Positions 26,816-33,866 of a DNA stretch of 64,000 bases are shown one piece after another. The first letter of the stretch is position 1; every line of letters starts with the position of its first letter. The notes beneath the pieces are model-generated. The model saw only the letters and a program-made list of their open reading frames with translations. It made no database searches and was not told where the DNA came from. This DNA is from JARBUG01 sp035628915. GTDB lineage: Bacteria; Bacillota; Sulfobacillia; Symbiobacteriales; Symbiobacteriaceae. The stretch covers positions 1 to 64,000 of the forward strand of contig DASPIW010000048.1 of NCBI GenBank assembly GCA_035628915.1, in the 5' to 3' direction. The position numbers and the translations under genes are program-made.

Positions 26816-27729
26816 AAGAGTGGCGGCGATTGTTGCGGGCCTCGTCGACGCCCTGGGCGCTGGCGGTCTATGTGGTCGTGCCGGCTGTGGTGGCGGCGCT
26901 CTATTTGAAGACGGCGTACCGCAACCCTGCCGGGCTGATGGCCCAGATGGTGCCCCTGATGGGCGCCCAGGCCCTGAGCAACGTGGGGGCCTGGCAGATC
27001 CTGCTGCTGGCGGTCTGGGCGCCCTGGCTCTCGGCGGGCATGCTGGCTGGCGAAGTGGAGGAGCGGACGCTCGATCCGTTCCTGGCCGGGGGCGGGCGGC
27101 TGTTCAGCGCCGTCTTTGGCAAGTTGGCGGCGGTGCTGTCGTTCTTTGGGCTGGTGATTGCAGCGGGGCTGCCAGCTTTTGCTCTGCCCATGCTGATCGG
27201 GGGCATCAACTGGGGGCTGATGGGCCGGGTGGCCGCCCTGGAAGGCGCCACGGTCCTGCTGATGGCGGGGCTCGGGCTGGCGCTGTCGGGCTTCAGCCGC
27301 CGCTCCGGGAGCGTGGTGCTCGCCGGGGTGGCGCTGGGGCTGGCTCTGACGCTGGGAACGGCGCTGGCCGGCTCGGTGCTGGCGCCGGCGGGGCCGGATT
27401 TCCGCACGATGCCCGTGCCGCCCCCGGGCATCGTGTTCGACCAGTCTCCCGCTGCTGCCCAGCCCAAGTGGCTACTCGCCAATCCGCTGGTGGGTTTGAC
27501 TTCGGCCCTGGACAGCCCGGTGCCGACCTTGCTTCAGTTGAGGGGCAACTGGACGGGGCCGATCTATCGGGAGTTCCGGCTCTGGCAGCTTCAGTTGGCC
27601 GGAGCGGGGGCGGCTGCGATGCTGAGTGCGGTGGTGGCATGGCTGGCCATGACGGTGCGGCTGCGCTGGCGGCGGCCCCTGTGGCTTTTCAAGTGGCGCC
27701 GGCGAAAGGCGGTGGCGATGAGTGGATAG
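26806..27729 (+). CDS. ABC-2 type permease (module 2)
   Basis: 307 residues from the GTG at 26806, preceded by AAAGGAGGCGAG. Six or more hydrophobic helices and the interface motif GEVEERTLDPFLAGG, matching the position of EREKQTLDLLL in the module 1 permease. A ~70-residue extracytoplasmic loop (PAGPDFRTMPVPPPG onward) lies before the last helix. It overlaps the neighbouring genes on both sides. Confidence 0.85.
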   Translation: MFLKEWRRLLRASSTPWALAVYVVVPAVVAALYLKTAYRNPAGLMAQMVPLMGAQALSNVGAWQILLLAVWAPWLSAGMLAGEVEERTLDPFLAGGGRLFSAVFGKLAAVLSFFGLVIAAGLPAFALPMLIGGINWGLMGRVAALEGATVLLMAGLGLALSGFSRRSGSVVLAGVALGLALTLGTALAGSVLAPAGPDFRTMPVPPPGIVFDQSPAAAQPKWLLANPLVGLTSALDSPVPTLLQLRGNWTGPIYREFRLWQLQLAGAGAAAMLSAVVAWLAMTVRLRWRRPLWLFKWRRRKAVAMSG

Positions 27730-29296
27730 GAAGCAAGACGTAATGCTCGCGCTGGCGCCCTGGCGGGCCCGGCTGACCCTGGTGGGCGCCGTCCGCTGGC
27801 TGATAATCGGCCTGGCGGCGGGCGCACTGGCCGCGGCGCTGGTGTGGGCCTGGGCCCATCTGTTCCTGCTGCCACTGGCGAATCGGATTGCGTTTGGTGC
27901 GGTCGGATTGGGGCTGGTCGCTGCCCTGGGTTGGGCCTGGTGGCGGCGCCCAAATCCGGCGGCGGCGGCCCGGCGGGTCGACCGGGTGCTCAATCTGGGC
28001 GACCGGCTCTCGACGGCCCTGGAGTTCGCCGGGGCGGAGGGGGCGCTGCTGGTGTCGCAGCGTGCCGACGCCCTGGGGCGGCTGCGGGGCTTCGACCCTG
28101 CCCGCAGCATACCGGTGCGGGTTGAGCGGAAGTGGCTGATTGGCGCCGCTCTGGCCGTGGCGCTGGCGGCGGCGGCGGCGCTGACGCCGCTGCCCGACCG
28201 GGTGCTGCGGCAGGCGGCGGTGAAGACGGCCATCGAAGAGGTCCAAAAGGCGTCAAAAGAAGTCAAAAGTGAAATAGAAAAGGCCCCATTGTCCCAGAAG
28301 CAGGCAGAAGAGATCAAAAGAGCCCTGGCGGAGCTTGAGAAGGAACTGAACTCGGCAGAGAAGGCTTATGATCCGGAAGAAGCGGCCAGGCGGGTCCAGG
28401 AGGCGCTGGCCAAGGCTGAGGACGCCCTGGCCGCGCTGCCGGGGCCGGGGGCGGAAGCGAAGGCCAGGGCACTGGCTGCCCTGGCCCAGCAGACCGCCGG
28501 CGATGCGCAGCTCGGGCAGCTAGGGCAGGCGCTGCAGGAGAAGGACGCGGCCAAGGCGCAGGAAGCCCTGGAAAAGCTGGCCGAGCAGCTCAAAGAAATG
28601 TCGGCCGCCGAGCGGGCAGAATTGGCTCAGAAGCTGCAGCGGGCGGGGCAGGCCGCCAAGGGCGACCCGGCCATCGCACAGGCGCTGCAGCAGGCCGGGC
28701 AGGACCTGGCCGTGGGCGACGTGACGGCAGCCGCCGGCGACCTGAGCCAGGCGGCGCAGGCCGTGGGGGGTGCCCAGACGCAGGCGAACGTGGCCCAGGC
28801 CGTCACCACAGCTGCCGGCCAGTTGAGTGAAGCCGGCGAAGGCGTGCAGGCGGCGGCATCCGGGGAGTTCGACCGGGAGGCCGCCCGCCAGGTGGCCCAG
28901 GGCCAAGGCCAAGGCCAGGGCCAAGGCCAAGGCCAGGGTCAGGGTCAGGGTCAGGGCCAGGGTCAGGGTCAGGGTCAGGGCCAGGGCCAGGGTCAGGGCC
29001 AGGGCCAGGGCACCGGCGGCACGGGCATGAGCCAGGGCGGCAAGGGCACCGACTGGACCGGCGACCCCGCCGAGTTCGAGACCGTCTTTACCCCCGGCCA
29101 GATCGGCCAGGGCAGTCAGGGCGAAATGACCACCGGCCCCCAGGGCACCAGCCTGGGCGGGCGGCAGCTGCCTTACCAGCAAGTGCTGGGCCAGTACACC
29201 CAGACCGCCCGCGACCACCTGAGCGCCGCTCAGGTGCCCGATGAGCTCAAATCCGTGGTAGAGCAGTATTTCTCAGACCTGGAGGGTACGCCATGA
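27722..29296 (+). CDS. coiled-coil membrane protein with Gln-Gly repeat
   Basis: 524 residues. Two or three N-terminal helices (about 20-75 and 140-160), then a long charged alpha-helical/coiled-coil region rich in Ala, Glu, Lys and Gln (residues ~165-380), then 19 consecutive Gln-Gly dipeptides encoded at 28898-29011, and a Gly/Gln-rich tail. The architecture recalls DUF4175-type proteins found beside MoxR/DUF58 genes. The GTG at 27722 overlaps the permease; the ATG at 27743 behind ATAGGAAG is an alternative. The moxR start overlaps its stop. Confidence 0.65.
   Translation: MDRKQDVMLALAPWRARLTLVGAVRWLIIGLAAGALAAALVWAWAHLFLLPLANRIAFGAVGLGLVAALGWAWWRRPNPAAAARRVDRVLNLGDRLSTALEFAGAEGALLVSQRADALGRLRGFDPARSIPVRVERKWLIGAALAVALAAAAALTPLPDRVLRQAAVKTAIEEVQKASKEVKSEIEKAPLSQKQAEEIKRALAELEKELNSAEKAYDPEEAARRVQEALAKAEDALAALPGPGAEAKARALAALAQQTAGDAQLGQLGQALQEKDAAKAQEALEKLAEQLKEMSAAERAELAQKLQRAGQAAKGDPAIAQALQQAGQDLAVGDVTAAAGDLSQAAQAVGGAQTQANVAQAVTTAAGQLSEAGEGVQAAASGEFDREAARQVAQGQGQGQGQGQGQGQGQGQGQGQGQGQGQGQGQGQGQGTGGTGMSQGGKGTDWTGDPAEFETVFTPGQIGQGSQGEMTTGPQGTSLGGRQLPYQQVLGQYTQTARDHLSAAQVPDELKSVVEQYFSDLEGTP
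28898..29011 (+). repeat. 19-copy hexanucleotide repeat (GGYCAR)
   Basis: Nineteen in-phase 6-bp units inside the coding sequence, varying only as GGC/GGT and CAA/CAG, giving (Gln-Gly)19. The silent variation is itself clustered: CAA codons are in the first six units and GGT codons in the later ones, consistent with stepwise duplication. Gain or loss of units keeps the frame. Confidence 0.95.
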
Positions 29297-30261
29297 ATGC
29301 GGAACGCGTCGTAGAAGGAGTCCGGGCCCTGGAAGCCCAGGTGGCCCGGGCGGTGGTTGGCCAGCGGGAAGTCGTCCGGCAGACCGTCATCGCCCTGGTG
29401 GCCGGCGGGCACGTGCTGCTCGAAGGCGTTCCCGGCCTGGGCAAGACCCTGCTGGTCCGCACGCTCGCGGACGCCCTCGGGCTCAAGTTCAACCGGGTCC
29501 AGTTCACGCCGGACCTGATGCCCGCCGACATTACCGGCACCAACCTGCTGGTGGACGAAGGCGGCACCCGGTCGTTCCGGTTCATGGCCGGCCCCGTCTT
29601 CGCCAACCTGCTGCTGGCGGACGAAATCAACCGAGCCACACCGAAGACCCAGTCATCGCTGCTCGAAGCGATGCAGGAGCGGCAGGTGACGGCGGGCGAC
29701 GTGACCCGTAAGCTGCCCGCCCCGTTCTTCGTGCTCGCCACGCAGAACCCCCTCGAGCAGGAAGGCACCTACCCCCTGCCCGAGGCCCAACTCGACCGCT
29801 TCTTCTTCAAGATTCACGTGCCATTCCCGACGGCCGATGAGCTGTCGAAGATCCTCGAATTGACGCTGCAGCCCGCCTGGCCGACCATTGAGAAGGTCCC
29901 CGAGGTGACCGAAGTCCTGGGCAACCCGGCGTTCATCCGCAGCGTGCCTGTAGCGAGCCACCTCAAGGAGATGGCCGTAAAAATGGTGATGGTCTCCCAC
30001 GCCGCCCAGGACGGCGCCCCGGACGAAGTCCGCCAGTACGTGCGCTTCGGCTGCTCGCCCCGGGCCCTGCAGGCGCTGGTGCTCGCTTCTCAGGTGCGCG
30101 CCTTGCTGGAGGGCCGCTTCAACGTCGCCCAGGAAGACCTGGAAGCGGTGGCGCGGCCGGCCATGCGCCACCGCATCGGCCTGAACTTCGAGGCGCAGGC
30201 CGATAACGTGGCGCCCGATCAAATCGTGGACGCGATCGTGAAGGCGGCGGCGCCCAAATGA
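29293..30261 (+). CDS. MoxR-family AAA+ ATPase
   Basis: 322 residues. Walker A GVPGLGKT (about 46-53), Walker B LLADEINRA, sensor LATQNPLEQEGTYPLPEAQLD (given here as ATQNPLEQEG and YPLPEAQLDRF), and the MoxR C-terminal lid. MoxR proteins act as chaperones for VWA-domain partners or for metal-centre maturation. The genes downstream (DUF58, two VWA proteins) are the usual partners. ATGA overlaps on both sides. Confidence 0.93.
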   Translation: MNAERVVEGVRALEAQVARAVVGQREVVRQTVIALVAGGHVLLEGVPGLGKTLLVRTLADALGLKFNRVQFTPDLMPADITGTNLLVDEGGTRSFRFMAGPVFANLLLADEINRATPKTQSSLLEAMQERQVTAGDVTRKLPAPFFVLATQNPLEQEGTYPLPEAQLDRFFFKIHVPFPTADELSKILELTLQPAWPTIEKVPEVTEVLGNPAFIRSVPVASHLKEMAVKMVMVSHAAQDGAPDEVRQYVRFGCSPRALQALVLASQVRALLEGRFNVAQEDLEAVARPAMRHRIGLNFEAQADNVAPDQIVDAIVKAAAPK

Positions 30262-31157
30262 GCGCGGGGACGCTGGCCCAGCAGCTGGGCTACTCGCCGG
30301 CCTTCCTGAACCAGATTCGTGCCATGGTGCTGCAGAACAAGCGGATGCTGCCCGGCCCCGGCGCCGGGCGCCGCCGCTCGCCGCGGGCAGGCTCGTCCGT
30401 CGAGCTCATGGACTACCGCAACTACGTGCCTGGCGACGACCTGCGCCGCCTGGACTGGAACGTGCTGGCCCGGCTGGATCAGAGCTTCGTGCGGGTCTTC
30501 CGGGCGGAGGAGAACCTGCTGGTCCGCATCTACCTTGATATCTCCCGGTCGATGTCCTTCGGCGAACCCCCGAAAATCGCCCTGGCAAAGTCCCTGGCCG
30601 GCGCCCTGGCCTACATGGGCCTGTTGGGTGACGACCGCGTCGAGACGGCTGCCCTCGGGGGCCGGGCCGTGCAGCTCATACCGACCGCCATGGGCGAGCA
30701 CGGCACAGCGCGGGTCTGGAGTTTTCTGGCCGGACTGAGAGCGGACGGCCGCGGGGACCTCCTGCGCCACGCCGCCGAAGCGGCAAACCGCATCAAGGAG
30801 CCCGGCCTGACGATCCTCATCACCGACGGGCTGCTCGAAGGCGGGCTGACGCCCGTGCTGCGGGCCCTGCAGGCGATGCGCCACGAACTCGCCGTCATTG
30901 AGGTGCTGGACCGGGAGGAGATGGAGCCCACGCTGGAAGGCGACTGGCGCCTGACAGACGCGGAAAACCCCGACCGCCAGGTGGAGGTTACCCTCACGCC
31001 CGTCACGGCCGGGGACTACCGGCAGCGCATCTCCGCCTATACCCGGGAACTGCAGGATTTCTGCCGCCGGCAGGGCGCCGCGTACTTCCTGGTGCCGGCG
31101 CACACGCCCTTGCCTGACGCCGTCTTCGGGTTGTTACGCGGGACTCTTGCCCGGTGA
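30258..31157 (+). CDS. DUF58/VWA-like protein
   Basis: 299 residues. The N-terminal PGPGAGRRRSPRAGSSVELMDYRNYVPGDD region (here PGPGAGRRRSPRAG and ELMDYRNYVPGDDLRRLDW) is the DUF58 signature, followed by a VWA-like MIDAS (LDISRSMSF, DxSxS kept) near residue 95. No membrane helix is seen. It overlaps moxR by four bases, which is the classic MoxR-DUF58 pair. Its 3' end overlaps the opposite-strand GNAT gene by 24 bases. Confidence 0.9.
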   Translation: MSAGTLAQQLGYSPAFLNQIRAMVLQNKRMLPGPGAGRRRSPRAGSSVELMDYRNYVPGDDLRRLDWNVLARLDQSFVRVFRAEENLLVRIYLDISRSMSFGEPPKIALAKSLAGALAYMGLLGDDRVETAALGGRAVQLIPTAMGEHGTARVWSFLAGLRADGRGDLLRHAAEAANRIKEPGLTILITDGLLEGGLTPVLRALQAMRHELAVIEVLDREEMEPTLEGDWRLTDAENPDRQVEVTLTPVTAGDYRQRISAYTRELQDFCRRQGAAYFLVPAHTPLPDAVFGLLRGTLAR

Positions 31158-31973
31158 CCATTCATAGAACTCGGCTTTCGTGTAGGCGACCCGGAGCCCG
31201 GCCCGCTCAATGTTCTGCCCGGATACGGAACCGTCGCCGGCCTGGGCCGTGATCAACTCGCAGCCCGCGGCCGCCGCATCGCCGACCCGGCGCCGGATCA
31301 GCGCCGTCTGCACGCCCAGCCCCCGGAACTTCGGCATGGTGCCGCAAAGGGCCAGGCAGCCGACGCCGTTTTCGATGTACAGCTGGCCGAAGCCGGCCAG
31401 TTCGCCGTCGACGCTGGCCACGTAGGTCTGCCAGTCCGGGCGCCCGAACGTCTCGACCATGGAGCCTTGGAGCCACAGGGCCCACGCCGGGTCGGACTCG
31501 GCGAAGACCTTGGCCAGGGCCTTCGTGCAAAAAGCCAGCTCTGCCTCCGTCTCGGCGTGGCGGACTTCCACGGGCGGCGGCGTGTGGCTGGAAAGCAGGT
31601 CGGGCTTGCCGTAAAGCGCCGCCTGAAAGCCCTGTACGCAGAAGCCTTCATGGGCCAGCGTCCGCAAGAAATTCTCATGGCCGTGCAGGGGCGTCACATC
31701 GATGCGCACGGGGACGCCCAGCGACCGGAGCCACGCCACGGCATTCGCCAAATTTGCTTCATCGCCGTCGCCGGCGCCGATAATCCGGTTAACGACCGAC
31801 CGACCCTTCATGCCCGGGCAGGCAAGCGCAACTAAATGTCCGAACCGCCGCACCTCAGCGCCGTAAGGGTTGCCGGGCCTGGCGGCCAGAAAGGTCATGC
31901 GGCTGGCCCAGTGGGCTGCGTCCGATGCCTCGATCCGTCTGGCAAGTAGCCCTGTCACCAAATACACAGGCAT
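31134..31973 (-). CDS. GNAT-family acetyltransferase
   Basis: 279 residues. The C-terminal half carries a GNAT core: VASVDGELAGFGQLYI, then LCGTMPKFRGLGVQTALIRRRV, which is motif A with the acetyl-CoA loop, then a late strand. The N-terminal ~130 residues may be a second degenerate GNAT fold. It is convergent with the DUF58 gene and lies alone on the minus strand within the envelope cluster, so it is probably unrelated in function. Substrate unknown. Confidence 0.8.
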   Translation of the reverse strand: MPVYLVTGLLARRIEASDAAHWASRMTFLAARPGNPYGAEVRRFGHLVALACPGMKGRSVVNRIIGAGDGDEANLANAVAWLRSLGVPVRIDVTPLHGHENFLRTLAHEGFCVQGFQAALYGKPDLLSSHTPPPVEVRHAETEAELAFCTKALAKVFAESDPAWALWLQGSMVETFGRPDWQTYVASVDGELAGFGQLYIENGVGCLALCGTMPKFRGLGVQTALIRRRVGDAAAAGCELITAQAGDGSVSGQNIERAGLRVAYTKAEFYEWSPGKSPA

Positions 31974-32057
31974 CCCTCACTCTTCTTGGGGTCGAAGTAA
32001 TAATACGAAATTCCTGCACGGGTATCCTGCTTCCGTGCAGAAAGGGGGGCTCAACCG

Positions 32058-33866
32058 GTGGGTTTCCTGATACCGGCGGCCCTGGCTTTCTCGGTGATCA
32101 TTCCGGGGATCGTTGCCCTGTACTTCCTCAAACTGAAACGCCGGGAGCGGGAGATCTCCAGCACCTGGCTCTGGCGCCCCGTGCTGCTGGACCGGCAGGC
32201 GAACAGCCTGTGGCAGAAGCTGCGGGTCAGCCTGCTGCTGCTGATCCAGCTCCTGGCGGCCCTGGGGCTGATTCTCGCGGCCTCGCATCCCTTTGCGACG
32301 GTCAAGGCCGTCACGGCTGGGAATACCGTCGTACTCCTGGACGCCACGGGCACCATGCAGGCGACCGACATGGCGCCGGACCGGTTCGCTGCGGCCCGCA
32401 CCGAGGCGCGGCGCCTCATTAGCCAGATGCCCGCCGGCGGCAGCATGTCGCTGGTGCTGCTGACGCGCAGCCCGGAAATCCTCGTCGCCCATTCGACCAG
32501 CCGGGAAGCGCTGCGCAGGGCCGTGGACGGCGCCCGGCCCACGGCGGGGGACGGCGACCTGGCCCAGGCTCTGGCCCTGGCCAATTCGCTCCTGCGGGGG
32601 CGGGAGGGGGACGGCCAGATCATCATCATCGGCAGCGGACATTACCGGGGCGCCGGCGAGATTGCGCCGTCCAGCGTCCCCGTCACCTATATCCCCATTG
32701 GCACGGCGGCGCCCAACCTCGCCGTCAGCACGTTCACGACGCGCCTGATCGAGGGGCAGTTGACGGCCTTCGCCCAGATCTCCAACTTCGGGCCGAGCAC
32801 CGCGAGCGCCACGGCCGAATTCTGGGCCGGCGGCAAGTTGGCGGGCGTTGAGCGGCAGAACCTGGAGCCCGGCGAGAGCCGCTCCTTCACCTGGGCGGTG
32901 CCCGACGATGCAGGCGAACTGGAAGTCCGCCTGCCCGCGCCGGATGCCCTCGCACTGGACAACCGGGCGTGGGCCCTGGCCGCCGGGCGGCAGCGCAGCC
33001 GCATCCAACTGGTCTCCGAAGGGAACACCTTTCTGCTCAGGGCGCTGCAGCTCATTCCGGGCGCCGAAGTGACCGCGGCGGCCACGCTAAAAGAAGGCGA
33101 CTATGACCTGTACGTCTTCGACCGGGTCATGCCACCGGCAGGCGCCTTCGCGGGGCGCATGCTGCTGGTCGATCCGCCCGGTCCTACCGAGCAACGATTT
33201 GTTGGGGCGATTCTGCCCGCCAAGGGCGATCCGCTTTTGAAGTACGTGGAGACCCAGGATGTGCACATCAACCTCACACACGTGCACACACCGGCGGAGG
33301 GTGCCCGGCTGCTCTGGGAAGGGCAGACCGATGGGGGCACCGTCCCCCTGCTCTGGACCGAGGGGAACGACCGGGCCGTCTTTGCGTTTGCCCTGCAGCA
33401 GTCGGACCTGCCGCTGCGCATCGCCTTTCCCGTGTTGATCCAGAACCTCTCCGCCTGGCTGCTGCCGCCCGCTCCGGTCGACGCTCCCCAGGTGTCACCG
33501 GGCGAGTCGGTCGCCCTGCGCCCGTGGCCCACGGCCACCCGGCTCGATGTGAGACTGCCCGATGGCTCGGACCAGGGGTGGGACGTCACGCCGGGCATGA
33601 ACCCCCCATATTTGGAAGCGAAAGTGCCCGGGCTCTACCAGGTGACGCAGAAGGTGGGCGGTTCGCCCCGCTCTTCGGCCTTTGCCGTCAACCTCTTCTC
33701 TTCCCTCGTCTCCGACCTGGCCCCCCTGCCCGAACTGCAGGTCCCGGTGCTGCCGGAAGCTGGGACGGTCAGGACAGAGGCGCCCATGGATATCTGGCGC
33801 TGGCTCGGCTGGGCGGCGCTGGCCCTGGTGGGCCTGGAATGGTGGGTGTATCGCCGTGGGTATTAG
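32058..33866 (+). CDS. BatA-like VWA membrane protein
   Basis: 602 residues. The N-terminal BatA/aerotolerance-regulator domain has a helix, a basic LKLKRREREISSTWLWRP segment and a second helix (~55-75). A VWA domain follows (residues ~95-220), but the MIDAS reads LLDATGTMQ, so the second and third conserved residues are Thr/Thr variants rather than DxSxS. A CARDB-like middle and a C-terminal helix complete it. The GTG at 32058 lies behind AAGGGGGG. It overlaps the next gene. Confidence 0.75.
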   Translation: MGFLIPAALAFSVIIPGIVALYFLKLKRREREISSTWLWRPVLLDRQANSLWQKLRVSLLLLIQLLAALGLILAASHPFATVKAVTAGNTVVLLDATGTMQATDMAPDRFAAARTEARRLISQMPAGGSMSLVLLTRSPEILVAHSTSREALRRAVDGARPTAGDGDLAQALALANSLLRGREGDGQIIIIGSGHYRGAGEIAPSSVPVTYIPIGTAAPNLAVSTFTTRLIEGQLTAFAQISNFGPSTASATAEFWAGGKLAGVERQNLEPGESRSFTWAVPDDAGELEVRLPAPDALALDNRAWALAAGRQRSRIQLVSEGNTFLLRALQLIPGAEVTAAATLKEGDYDLYVFDRVMPPAGAFAGRMLLVDPPGPTEQRFVGAILPAKGDPLLKYVETQDVHINLTHVHTPAEGARLLWEGQTDGGTVPLLWTEGNDRAVFAFALQQSDLPLRIAFPVLIQNLSAWLLPPAPVDAPQVSPGESVALRPWPTATRLDVRLPDGSDQGWDVTPGMNPPYLEAKVPGLYQVTQKVGGSPRSSAFAVNLFSSLVSDLAPLPELQVPVLPEAGTVRTEAPMDIWRWLGWAALALVGLEWWVYRRGY

